Shown here one piece after another: positions 9,776-18,617 of a stretch of DNA of 32,982 nt (position 1 is its first letter; the number at the start of each line of letters is the position of its first letter). The notes beneath the pieces are model-generated. The model was not told where the DNA came from. It saw nothing but the letters and a program-made list of their open reading frames with translations, and made no database searches. The DNA is from Gammaproteobacteria bacterium (GTDB lineage: Bacteria; Pseudomonadota; Gammaproteobacteria; SG8-11): the NCBI GenBank assembly GCA_024641505.1, contig JAHECY010000042.1, positions 1 through 32,982 on the forward strand. Direction: 5' to 3'. Position numbers and translations under genes: made by a program.

Positions 9776-10013
9776 AGAGGCCTCCGAGCACATTGGATAA
9801 GTTGAACAAGTGTAGATACCGGTAACACTGTGGTAGTCGATAGCTGCTTTGCTGCGCACGCAATACACATGCCAACGACTACCAGAGCGCCACGTCAGCG
9901 TGACTTCGTGTTAGTCACTAGCATACACTGCTTTGACTGATTATCGAAGGTGCGGCGGCCGGGCAACTGGCGTGACCGTGCTATTGGTTACCATGAAGAA
10001 ATGGTGGTTTCCC

Positions 10014-10553
10014 GTGACTGTACGTGACTATAATGGAATGCTGCCGGCATGTGCTACCGGCGTGTATATCGATCCGACGGCATTGGTGATCGGCGACGTC
10101 CATCTTGGTGCTCATGCTTCGGTATGGCCGATGACCGTGGTGCGTGGCGACGTCAACAGCATCCATATCGGTGCACACACCAATATTCAGGATGGCAGTG
10201 TGTTGCACGTGACCCATCGTTACCCGGAATTGCCGGCAGGACACGGGTTGCGGATCGGTGACCATGTTACCGTGGGCCACAAGGTTATCCTGCACGGTTG
10301 CGTCGTTGGTGACCGTTGTCTGATCGGTATGGGTGCGATCATCATGGACGGCGCCCAAGTATCTTCTGACGTGCTGGTGGGTGCCGGCAGCCTGGTGCCT
10401 CCCGGCAAGGTGCTGGCGAGCGGTTACCTCTGGCTGGGGAGTCCGGTACGCAAATCCCGGGAGTTGACCGACGGGGAGCGGGACTGGATACGTTACTCGG
10501 CCGGTCACTATGTCAAACTCAAGGACGATTATCTGCGCAGCCAGACGTGCTGA
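10014..10553 (+). CDS. yrdA: gamma-carbonic anhydrase-like hexapeptide-repeat protein (YrdA family)
   Basis: A left-handed beta-helix protein built from hexapeptide repeats (IGDVHLG, IGAHTNI, IGDHVTV, VGDRCLI). Metal-ligand histidines of the gamma-carbonic anhydrase family are present in SVLHVTH and in GHKVILHGC. E. coli YrdA matches over the whole length, including RGDVN, TNIQDGS and LGSPV. Trimeric, zinc-binding and cytoplasmic by family knowledge; many YrdA-like proteins show little anhydrase activity, so the reaction is not certain. I chose GTG at 10014 (MTVRDYNGMLP) because it matches family N-termini and has GGTGG upstream; ATG at 9993 is the alternative. It is divergent from gltA across about 240 bases. 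Confidence 0.88.
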   Translation: MTVRDYNGMLPACATGVYIDPTALVIGDVHLGAHASVWPMTVVRGDVNSIHIGAHTNIQDGSVLHVTHRYPELPAGHGLRIGDHVTVGHKVILHGCVVGDRCLIGMGAIIMDGAQVSSDVLVGAGSLVPPGKVLASGYLWLGSPVRKSRELTDGERDWIRYSAGHYVKLKDDYLRSQTC

Positions 10554-10587
10554 CCGGCAACGCGTGTGTGAAATCCGAAATTGCCGG
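10554..10587 (+). terminator. possible hairpin after the carbonic anhydrase-like gene
   Basis: CCGGCAA at 10554-10560 pairs with TTGCCGG at 10581-10587, immediately after the stop codon. No clear T-run follows, so intrinsic termination is uncertain. Confidence 0.3.
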
Positions 10588-10694
10588 CCAATTGTTTCTG
10601 CGCATTTCGTCCTGATTGGTTTCAGGGGGCAGGATATGGATAGATCTGAAATGTCGGTACCAAGAATTCGGTGAAATTTGCTGTTATTAGCGAG

Positions 10695-11351
10695 TTACTT
10701 TTTATTCTCAGCAGGTTTCATTTTTCTCTGTATGTCATTGATCAGCTTTCCGAGCTCCCCCGGTTCCATTTGCTTATTGAAGATATCTTCTATTGCGATA
10801 AGCTGTTGGTTTCGTTGATCCGGCAGGTAGGTGTTGATCACGCCGATATAACCGGCAAACGAAAAACCTTTCGCTACTTTAAATGCATAACCGCCATAAG
10901 GTGGCGACTGGTTTCTGTGCAAGATTGCCGCTGAAAAATCGTTAACGTTTTCTGGCTTGATTTCGTAAAGTCTTACGTTATTACTTTTTGAATCGAAGGT
11001 TCGTATGCTGACTGACTCGCCAAAGTTTACATACAGAACGCTTGACCGATGCCCCATATACCAAAATGCCTGATAGTCTATCAAGATTGCTACTTTCACC
11101 ATCGCCATATCGATATCGGAAAACAGCTCGTCAGGCAGAAACATATCTCTTGAATTGCCTGTATGGTAATAGGCATCATTAAAATATTTCAGCATGGTGT
11201 CGTAATCCGGCACATTATTGGCTTTGAACACGGTGGCATAGCTCAAATCCCATGCAAACGGATTGTCGGCGGCTTGCGCACAGGTTGCCGCAACTAGCAG
11301 GAATTGGCCGAAAAATGTCGATAACAAGAAATTAATGATAAATTGGCGCAT
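10695..11351 (-). CDS. exported protein of unknown function
   Basis: I do not recognise this family. From ATG at 11351 the product has 218 residues with a clear signal peptide (hydrophobic LLSTFFGQFLLVAATCAQA, cleavage before ADNPF), so it is probably periplasmic. The mature part is mixed alpha/beta in appearance with several aromatic stretches (YQAFWYMGHRSSVLYVNFG, PPYGGYAFKVAKGFSFAGY) and a basic C-terminus (RKMKPAENKK). The gene is visibly richer in A and T than hemB and aroE beside it, which may mean a different origin. It starts 14 bases after the aroE stop, so it is likely expressed from the hemB-aroE transcript. The open frame continues upstream to 11690, but that part overlaps aroE and is discarded. 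Confidence 0.75.
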   Translation of the reverse strand: MRQFIINFLLSTFFGQFLLVAATCAQAADNPFAWDLSYATVFKANNVPDYDTMLKYFNDAYYHTGNSRDMFLPDELFSDIDMAMVKVAILIDYQAFWYMGHRSSVLYVNFGESVSIRTFDSKSNNVRLYEIKPENVNDFSAAILHRNQSPPYGGYAFKVAKGFSFAGYIGVINTYLPDQRNQQLIAIEDIFNKQMEPGELGKLINDIQRKMKPAENKK

Positions 11352-11365
11352 GGGAACCGTAATCC

Positions 11366-12232
11366 CTATGCCTGAGATGCGGAGGCGGCCATCCGGCGAC
11401 GTACCTCCGCGATTACCGGTGCGGTTTGCGGTTTGATCTTGCGCCAGATGAAAAATGCTTCCGCCGCTTGTTCCACCAGCATGCCCAAGCCATCGGCGAC
11501 GATGGTTGCGCCCTGTTGACGACACCAGACCATGAACACGGTGGGCGCGGCGCCGTACATCATGTCGTAGCACAGGGTTGCCGGGGTCACCAGGTGGCGG
11601 GGCAGGGGCGGCAGTGCACCTTGCAGACTGGCGGCGGTGCCGTTGATCAGGATATCGCAGGGGGCGTCGATCAATTCGTCGAAGCCGCAACCCTGGATCG
11701 GACCCAGGTGCGCGCAGGCGTGGGCCAGTTCCTGGGCGCGGCTGGCGGTGCGGTTGGCAATGATGACCGATGCCGGGGCCAGTGCCAGTAGCGGTCCCAG
11801 CACACCGCGCACGGCGCCGCCCGCACCCAATATCACAATGTGCTTAGCCGCCAGCGGTGTGGCCAGGTTGCTGGTGATGTCCTGTACCAAACCGGTGCCA
11901 TCGGTATTGTCACCGATGGCGCTGCCGTCCGGGGCAAAGCTGATGGTGTTCACCGCGCCGGCGAGTTGCGCCCGGGGAGTGCGCGTTGCCACCCATTCCC
12001 ATGCTTCCTGCTTGAATGGCACGGTGATGTTGAGACCTTTACCGCCGTTCGCCTGGAAATTTCCCACCGCCTGGGCAAAACCTCCCGGGTCGACCTGGAT
12101 TGCAGTGTATTCCAGGCGTTGCCCCGTTTGTCGGGCAAACAAGCTGTGAATGAGCGGCGATTTACTGTGGTGGATGGGGTTGCCCATCACCGCGTAAAAA
12201 TCCTTTTGTTTGTCGAAATCCAGTAATGACAT
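11366..12232 (-). CDS. aroE: shikimate dehydrogenase (NADP)
   Basis: Reduces 3-dehydroshikimate to shikimate in the chorismate pathway. The product has 288 residues. Seen: the shikimate site AVMGNPIHHSKSPLIH, the catalytic Lys in NITVPFK, the NTDGTG motif with its Asp, the dinucleotide loop GAGGAVRG and the NADP-preferring NRTASRA motif, and the C-terminal GLGMLVEQAAEAFFIW. The start MSLLDFDKQKDFYAVMG is chosen by alignment; the frame extends to 12295 but would overlap hemB. hemB ends 22 bases upstream and an unknown exported protein gene starts 14 bases downstream, so a hemB-aroE-orf unit is likely. Confidence 0.95.
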   Translation of the reverse strand: MSLLDFDKQKDFYAVMGNPIHHSKSPLIHSLFARQTGQRLEYTAIQVDPGGFAQAVGNFQANGGKGLNITVPFKQEAWEWVATRTPRAQLAGAVNTISFAPDGSAIGDNTDGTGLVQDITSNLATPLAAKHIVILGAGGAVRGVLGPLLALAPASVIIANRTASRAQELAHACAHLGPIQGCGFDELIDAPCDILINGTAASLQGALPPLPRHLVTPATLCYDMMYGAAPTVFMVWCRQQGATIVADGLGMLVEQAAEAFFIWRKIKPQTAPVIAEVRRRMAASASQA

Positions 12233-12254
12233 GCGGCTTAACGCTTGCGCCGGA

Positions 12255-13310
<1,056 letters not shown>

Positions 13311-13339
13311 TTATACAAGGAAAACGAGCGGAGAGGACA

Positions 13340-13374
13340 CCCGTTCCCGGCGCGTCATCCGTGCCGGGAACGGG
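13340..13374 (-). terminator. strong hairpin between adk and hemB
   Basis: CCCGTTCCCGGC (13340-13351) and GCCGGGAACGGG (13363-13374) form a perfect 12-base stem with an 11-base loop, just downstream of the adk stop on the minus strand. There is no T-run, so it may be a transcript-stabilising hairpin or an attenuating structure ahead of hemB. Confidence 0.55.
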
Positions 13375-13388
13375 GTCGGGGCAGCGGT

Positions 13389-14600
13389 TTAACGCTTTTT
13401 CTTGGCGGCGGTTTTCTTGCCGGTCTTTTTCTTGGCAGCGGGTTTTTTGGCCGTCGTTTTCTTGGGTGCTGCTTTTTTAACCGCCTTTTTCTTGCTGGCG
13501 ACCTTTTTCTTGGGAGCCGCCTTCTTGGCGGTGGTCTTCTTCTTAGGCGCTACTTTCTTCTTGGCGGCCACTTTCTTGCCAGTAGCTTTCTTTACGGCCG
13601 CTTTTTTCGCAGTGCCTTTCTTGGCCGCGGCTTTCTTTGCCGTCGCCTTTTTGGCGGTGGTTTTCTTCGCAGCGGATTTCTTGGCCGTCGCTTTCTTCGC
13701 TGTTGTCGCTTTTGGTTTGGCTTTGGCCTTGGCCGTGGTTGCCTTCGCGGTCGTCTTGCCTGCGGCCTTCTTGGTGGTGCTTACCGCCTTGGCCGTGGTC
13801 GCTGCTACCGCAGTCTCCGCGGGAGCCGCTGCTGGTTTTGCCGGTGCGGGTTTTTTGGCCGGGGTTTTGGCAGTGGATACCGGTGTCGATGCGGGTTTAC
13901 GTTCTGGAAGATCGACCTTGGGCGCGCTGAACATAGTGTCGATATTTTGTTCAGGTGCTTCGTCGATGGTTTTGCACAGGGCGGCGTAGATATCATTGAT
14001 TTCGCCGGTGCCCGGTACCGTACGCAATTTGTTCTGGTTCTTGTAATAGGCAATCAAGGGCGTGGTTTGGGCTTCGTAGAGTTTCAGCCGGTTACCGATG
14101 GTTTCCTCGTTGTCATCCGCCCGGTGGTGCAGGACGCCGCCGCATTTATCGCACCGGTCCTCCAGTTTGGACGGCGAACTATAGATATTGAACACCGCGC
14201 TGCAGGATTCGCAGGTACGCCGACCGGTAATGCGCTGTATTAGAATATCGAAATCTACTGTTATATGGACTGCCAGCTGCAGGGGGATGCCCATTTGGTC
14301 CAGCAAACCATCAAGCGACTCCGCCTGGATCAGGTTGCGTGGGAAACCGTCGAGAATAAATCCGTCCCGGGTATCCTGCTGCGCCAGACGTTCCTTGATC
14401 ATTTCCAGCACGATCTGGTCGGAGACGAATTGACCGGAATCGATAATCGATTTGGCTTGGATGCCCAGAGGTGTCTGGTTTCTGACGGCGGCACGTAGAA
14501 GATCACCTGTGGAAATTTGTGGTACATGATATTTTTCAGTAAGTAATTTGGCTTGTGTACCTTTGCCGGAACCCGGCGCGCCTAATAGTACGATTCTCAT
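13389..14600 (-). CDS. adk: adenylate kinase with a long histone H1-like C-terminal tail
   Basis: Residues 1 to about 220 are a complete adenylate kinase (ATP + AMP to 2 ADP): P-loop GAPGSGKGT (7-15), STGDLLR, DGFPRN (84-89) and a long LID with four zinc-ligand cysteines (130, 133, 150, 153) followed by HHRADDNEETIGNRL. Most E. coli-type enzymes lack these cysteines. From about residue 235 to 403 the frame continues without a break into a Lys/Ala/Thr/Pro tail of repeated TAKKA, AAKK and APKKK units, like histone H1 tails and bacterial H1-like proteins. The ATG at 14600 has GGGAG upstream. An internal ATG (residue 223, position 13934) has no ribosome site, so a separate histone-like protein is less likely. 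The tail could bind DNA, RNA or polyphosphate; its role is unknown. Confidence 0.93.
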   Translation of the reverse strand: MRIVLLGAPGSGKGTQAKLLTEKYHVPQISTGDLLRAAVRNQTPLGIQAKSIIDSGQFVSDQIVLEMIKERLAQQDTRDGFILDGFPRNLIQAESLDGLLDQMGIPLQLAVHITVDFDILIQRITGRRTCESCSAVFNIYSSPSKLEDRCDKCGGVLHHRADDNEETIGNRLKLYEAQTTPLIAYYKNQNKLRTVPGTGEINDIYAALCKTIDEAPEQNIDTMFSAPKVDLPERKPASTPVSTAKTPAKKPAPAKPAAAPAETAVAATTAKAVSTTKKAAGKTTAKATTAKAKAKPKATTAKKATAKKSAAKKTTAKKATAKKAAAKKGTAKKAAVKKATGKKVAAKKKVAPKKKTTAKKAAPKKKVASKKKAVKKAAPKKTTAKKPAAKKKTGKKTAAKKKR

Positions 14601-14726
14601 TTTTCTCTGCCACTCCCTACGGTTGAATTTGTTTTCTGGGCAGCAACACTGCAACCCCCTACGTGCCTGCCCCAAGAAGAACCGCAATAAATCATCGGGA
14701 CTTCGATTGCGAAGCCGGCACTACCC

Positions 14727-14742
14727 GGTGCGTGCCTGCACC
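14727..14742 (-). repeat. degenerate copy of the GGTGC..GCACC palindrome family
   Basis: GGTGC-gtgcct-GCACC, flanked by CTACCC on the left and CTAC on the right; read on the minus strand it begins GTAGGGTGC like the copy after ubiB. Only part of the motif is conserved, so membership is tentative. Confidence 0.35.
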
Positions 14743-14901
14743 CTACGCTGACATGACAGCAAAACTACTCCCAAACCCGCACAAACGTCAATATATACAC
14801 GCACGCTAACTATACATTCTCTGGTGTTCGTGTACAGTAGTTTGGCCCAAACAAATAGAAATGATGAACCTGGGTAATGAAAGATTTTATCGCCCAGGCT
14901 A

Positions 14902-14929
14902 TTGGTTTCATCAAACAGGCCAATATAAT
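14902..14929 (+). promoter_or_regulatory. sigma-70-like promoter of the PPi-phosphofructokinase gene
   Basis: TTGGTT (14902-14907), a 16-base spacer and a consensus TATAAT (14924-14929). Transcription would start near 14936, giving a leader of about 40 bases before the ATG at 14975. Confidence 0.55.
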
Positions 14930-14974
14930 GGGGCCTCCAAAAATGTAGAAATTAAAGAGCAGGGGAGAAGTGAT

Positions 14975-16240
14975 ATGGCGGCAAAAAATGCGTTTTATGC
15001 CCAGTCCGGGGGTGTTACAGCGGTGATCAATGCGTCCGCGTGCGGTGTTATCGAAACCGCTCGCAAATACAAAACTAAGATCGCCAAGGTTTACGCGGGG
15101 CGCAACGGTATCATTGGTGCGTTAACTGAAGATCTGATCGATACCAGCAAGGATTCCGCCTCGGCCATCGCCGCGTTACGCCATACGCCTGCCGGAGCGT
15201 TTGGCTCGTGTCGATATAAGTTGAAGGGCCTGGAGCAGAACCGGGCGGAATATGAGCGCCTGATCGAAGTCTTCGAAGCCCACAATATCGGCTATTTTTT
15301 CTACAATGGCGGCGGTGATTCCGCGGATACCTGCCATAAAGTTTCTCAATTGTCGCAGCAGATGGGCTATCCCATTCAAGCTATTCATGTTCCCAAGACC
15401 GTGGACAACGATCTGCCAATCACGGATAACTGCCCGGGCTTTGGCTCCGTCGCCAAATACATCGCGGTATCCACCCGCGAAGCCAGTTTTGATGTGGCCT
15501 CCATGGCGAAAACATCCACCAAGGTATTCGTTCTGGAAGTCATGGGGCGTCATGCGGGCTGGATTGCCGCCGCGGGCGGCATGGCATCCGATAAGGAAAC
15601 CGATATTCCAATTGTGATCCTGTTCCCTGAAATAGCTTTCGATCGGGATAAGTTCCTGGCAAAGGTCGATGGCATGGTGAAAAAATACGGTTATTGCTCC
15701 GTCGTGGTCTCCGAAGGCGTCAAGGGCGCGGACGGCAAGTTTCTCTCGGACCAGGGATTGCGGGATGCGTTTGGTCATGCCCAATTGGGAGGTGCTGCAC
15801 CGGTGGTCGCCAATATCGTCAAAGACGGTTTGGGCCTGAAGTATCACTGGGGTGTTGCAGATTACCTACAACGGGCGGCACGTCATATTGCATCCAAGAC
15901 CGATGTGGCGCAGGCTTACGCCATGGGCAAGGCGGCGGTGCAATTTGCCGCCAAGGGGCACAACGCGGTGATGCCTACCATCAAGCGCGTCTCCAATAAG
16001 CCCTACAAATGGACCGTGGACATGGCGCCGTTGGACAAAGTGGCCAATGTGGAAAAAATGATGCCTGAAAACTTCATTACCAAGGACGGCTTCGGGATCA
16101 CCGACAAATGCCGCCAGTACCTGGCACCCCTGATCAAGGGCGAAGATTATCCTCCTTATAAAGACGGTTTGCCTAAATACGTTCGCTTGAAGAACGTGGC
16201 GGTGCCCAAGAAACTGAAGAATAAGTTCGAAGTGAAATAA
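14975..16240 (+). CDS. pyrophosphate-dependent 6-phosphofructokinase
   Basis: Transfers phosphate between PPi and fructose 6-phosphate, reversibly, in the cytoplasm. The 421-residue product has the phosphate-donor loop NGGGDSADT (111-119), where Asp occupies the position that is Gly in ATP-dependent enzymes, and PKTVDND (140-146), where Lys replaces the Gly of the ATP type. Both exchanges mark PPi dependence. MGRHAGW (190-196) binds fructose 6-phosphate. The ATG at 14975 follows GGGGAGAAG and a promoter, so the in-frame start at 14861 is rejected. The gene converges with hppA and is near ppa; in methanotrophs PPi-PFK and membrane pyrophosphatase genes are known to be linked. A strong terminator follows. 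Confidence 0.94.
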   Translation: MAAKNAFYAQSGGVTAVINASACGVIETARKYKTKIAKVYAGRNGIIGALTEDLIDTSKDSASAIAALRHTPAGAFGSCRYKLKGLEQNRAEYERLIEVFEAHNIGYFFYNGGGDSADTCHKVSQLSQQMGYPIQAIHVPKTVDNDLPITDNCPGFGSVAKYIAVSTREASFDVASMAKTSTKVFVLEVMGRHAGWIAAAGGMASDKETDIPIVILFPEIAFDRDKFLAKVDGMVKKYGYCSVVVSEGVKGADGKFLSDQGLRDAFGHAQLGGAAPVVANIVKDGLGLKYHWGVADYLQRAARHIASKTDVAQAYAMGKAAVQFAAKGHNAVMPTIKRVSNKPYKWTVDMAPLDKVANVEKMMPENFITKDGFGITDKCRQYLAPLIKGEDYPPYKDGLPKYVRLKNVAVPKKLKNKFEVK

Positions 16241-16271
16241 TAATAAGACAGGGAAGGGGGAGAGGGAGGAT

Positions 16272-16306
16272 AAACCGCCATGCAGAGCATGGCGGTTTCT
16301 TTTTTA
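16272..16306 (+). terminator. rho-independent terminator of the PPi-PFK gene
   Basis: A perfect 12-base stem AAACCGCCATGC/GCATGGCGGTTT with an AGA loop (16272-16298), followed by CTTTTTT. It lies between the convergent PFK and hppA genes; no T-run exists on the hppA side. Confidence 0.92.
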
Positions 16307-16319
16307 TGACGGGCCGATC

Positions 16320-18326
16320 TTAGAGCGACAGCAGTGGCGCGATCACCAGGCTGACGATGGCCATGACATTGATCAAGATGTTCATGGCGGGACCGGAGGT
16401 GTCCTTGAAGGGGTCACCCACCGTGTCACCGACCACCGCGGCTTTATGAACATCGGACCCTTTGCCACCCAAATTGCCTTTTTCGACGTATTTCTTGGCA
16501 TTGTCCCAGGCGCCACCGGCATTGGCCATGGTCAGGGCCAGCAGCACGCACCCCAGCAGGGCGCCGCCCAGCATTCCCCCCAGCGCCTCGGCGCCGAGTC
16601 CAAAACCCACCACTGGCGGCGCGGCCACCGCCAGTACGCCGGGCAGAATCATTTTCCGAAGCGCGGCGCGGGTGGCGATATCCACGCACCGGGCGTTGTC
16701 CGGTTGTGCCTTGCCTTCCAGCAGGCCGGGTATTTCCCGGAACTGGCGCCGGATCTCCTGGATCATATCGAACGCGGCTTCACCCACCGCGGTCATGGTG
16801 AGCGCGCCCACCAGAAAGGGGAAAATTCCGCCGATGAACAATCCTACCAGCACATTCGCGCTGTTGAGCGTTAACGTGAAGCCGGGATTGTGGTGCGCCA
16901 CGGTCTCGACATAGGCGGTAATGATGGCCAGGGCCGCCAAGGCGGCCGCGCCGATGGCGAAGCCTTTACCGATAGCCGCGGTGGTGTTGCCGAGCTCGTC
17001 CAGGGAATCGGTGATCTTGCGGGTCTCGGCGCCAAGTTCCGCCATTTCCGCAATTCCGCCGGCGTTATCCGCCACCGGCCCGTAGGCATCGATCGCCATG
17101 GTGATACCCACCGTCGCCAGCATGCCCACCGCGGCGATGCCCACCCCGTACAGCCCCACCAGGTGATTTGCGATGAAGATGATGGCGCAAATGGTCAGCA
17201 TCGGGACCACTACCGATTGCATGCCGACCGCCAGGCCGGCGATCATCACGGTGGCCGGGCCGGTTTCGCCGGCATGGGCGATATTGCGTACCGGTTTGCC
17301 CGCGGTGTAATACTCGGTCACCAGTCCGATGATGATGCCGCCGACGGCGCCCACCAGCACCGCGCCCCACACCTTGCCGTTGACGTCGGTGCCGGTAATG
17401 ACGAAGTAAGCGGCGATAATGAACAACAACGCGGCACCGATGGTGCCGATGCGCAAGGCGACATCGGGAGATTTTGCGGAAAACACGTTGACCATGGCGA
17501 TCCCCAGAATCGAACACACCAGGCCTGCCGATGCCAGCATCAGGGGTAATGACATCAGGTGCGCCTGGGAACCCAGATTGCCCAGCACCGACATGGACAG
17601 GGTGGAAGCAATGGCAATGGTGGCGATAATGGCACCGCAATAGGATTCAAAAATATCCGACCCCATGCCGGCCACGTCGCCCACGTTGTCGCCCACATTG
17701 TCGGCGATCACGCCGGGATTCCGGGGGTCATCTTCCGGGATGCCCGCTTCGATCTTGCCCACGAGATCAGCGCCCACGTCAGCGCTCTTGGTGAAAATGC
17801 CACCCCCCACACGGGAGAACAATGCCACCGAGGAGGCGCCCATGCCGAAACCGTGAATGGCGTGTGCCGTATCCGGATCACCGCCGAAGGCTATGTAAAG
17901 AACGCCGAGACCCAGTAAACCCACGGAGGCCACGGTCAGCCCCATGATGGAGCCACCAAAAAACGCGGTGGTCAGAGCGGCGGCGGCACCGTGAGTATGG
18001 GCCGCGGTGGTGGTGCGGGCATTGGCCTGGGTGGCGGTATACATACCAATATACCCGGCGATACCGGAACAGAAGGCGCCCACGGCAAATGCCAGTGCCG
18101 TTTTCCAGCCCAGGAAGACCCATAACAAGGCGGCGACAATCAGTGCGAACGGTCCCAGAATGGAATATTCCCGGCGCATGAATACCATGGCGCCCAAGTG
18201 GATGGCATCGGCTATTTCAGTTACCCGGCCGGCCAGCACCGGCGTCGCTTTGACGCGGTTGTAAATAAAAAATGCCACGATCAGGCCAAACACCCCCAGG
18301 CCGGGTGGCAGATAAGTAATATCCAT
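16320..18326 (-). CDS. hppA: membrane-bound ion-pumping pyrophosphatase
   Basis: Hydrolyses PPi and pumps H+ or Na+ across the membrane, or runs in reverse to make PPi. The 668-residue protein has many transmembrane segments and the family motifs [11 protein letters not shown] (183-193) and DNVGDNVGD (209-217), plus the C-terminal [14 protein letters not shown]. At GNTTAA the second Ala (near residue 451) replaces the Lys of K+-independent enzymes, so K+ dependence is expected. The gating Glu is Glu227 in SDIFESY, one helical turn before the plant H+-PPase position, as in Na+-pumping forms; ion choice is therefore open. AGGAGGAG precedes the ATG. It converges with PPi-PFK and is divergent from ppa. 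Confidence 0.96.
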   Translation of the reverse strand: MDITYLPPGLGVFGLIVAFFIYNRVKATPVLAGRVTEIADAIHLGAMVFMRREYSILGPFALIVAALLWVFLGWKTALAFAVGAFCSGIAGYIGMYTATQANARTTTAAHTHGAAAALTTAFFGGSIMGLTVASVGLLGLGVLYIAFGGDPDTAHAIHGFGMGASSVALFSRVGGGIFTKSADVGADLVGKIEAGIPEDDPRNPGVIADNVGDNVGDVAGMGSDIFESYCGAIIATIAIASTLSMSVLGNLGSQAHLMSLPLMLASAGLVCSILGIAMVNVFSAKSPDVALRIGTIGAALLFIIAAYFVITGTDVNGKVWGAVLVGAVGGIIIGLVTEYYTAGKPVRNIAHAGETGPATVMIAGLAVGMQSVVVPMLTICAIIFIANHLVGLYGVGIAAVGMLATVGITMAIDAYGPVADNAGGIAEMAELGAETRKITDSLDELGNTTAAIGKGFAIGAAALAALAIITAYVETVAHHNPGFTLTLNSANVLVGLFIGGIFPFLVGALTMTAVGEAAFDMIQEIRRQFREIPGLLEGKAQPDNARCVDIATRAALRKMILPGVLAVAAPPVVGFGLGAEALGGMLGGALLGCVLLALTMANAGGAWDNAKKYVEKGNLGGKGSDVHKAAVVGDTVGDPFKDTSGPAMNILINVMAIVSLVIAPLLSL

Positions 18327-18617
18327 TACTCCTCCTCAAGTTTTTGTTGTAATTAGGGATTATCAGGGTACATCATCCCTGGAACATGGGCCCCAGATAG
18401 TCTCGAATCGATTGTAGCGATTGCGTTCTTGGGGCAAAAGGCTTTTCCAGGTCAAATTACGTTTTTAGCATTTGGACGACATGCGCAGACCGATAACAAT
18501 CTTGGACGCCGAGCGGTGCTGGCGCGAGGTGTGCGCTCTGTGCTTTATGGAGTCCGCATGACGGTGGTATGCTGGCCCCCCCCCAATCAATGACGAAAGA
18601 AATCGCTGGAGAACACC
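18327..18617. other. divergent promoter region hppA / ppa
   Basis: A 291-base gap. On the minus strand TACAAT (18411-18416) with TTGCCC or TTTGCC 15-16 bases upstream is a weak hppA promoter candidate, giving a leader of about 75 bases. On the plus strand an extended -10 and a C9 tract precede ppa (separate entry). No open frame or RNA gene was recognised. Confidence 0.4.
18545..18584 (+). promoter_or_regulatory. putative ppa promoter with C9 tract at the start site
   Basis: TTATGG (18545-18550, poor -35), a 17-base spacer, and TATGCT (18568-18573) preceded by TGG as an extended -10. Nine consecutive C (18576-18584) cover the predicted start point. GGAGAAC and the ATG of ppa follow within 35 bases. 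Confidence 0.4.

Larger units (their letters stand above)
14601..14974. other. divergent promoter region adk / PPi-PFK
   Basis: This 374-base gap separates adk (minus) and the phosphofructokinase gene (plus). It holds a good plus-strand promoter near 14902-14929, a small hairpin CTTCG-attg-CGAAG at 14701-14714, and an imperfect member of the TAGGGTGCG palindrome family at 14727-14742. An in-frame ATG at 14861 upstream of the promoter is not used in my call. The adk promoter was not placed with confidence. Confidence 0.5.

Noticed and set aside
13402-13989. Hydrophobic plus-strand ORF opposite the adenylate kinase tail
   Set aside because: Ala/Phe/Val-rich sequence is what the reverse strand of Lys/Ala codons always gives; no start signal.
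14861-14974. Upstream in-frame ATG of the PPi-PFK gene
   Set aside because: It lies ahead of the best promoter, the extra residues match nothing in the family, and ATG 14975 has a strong ribosome site.
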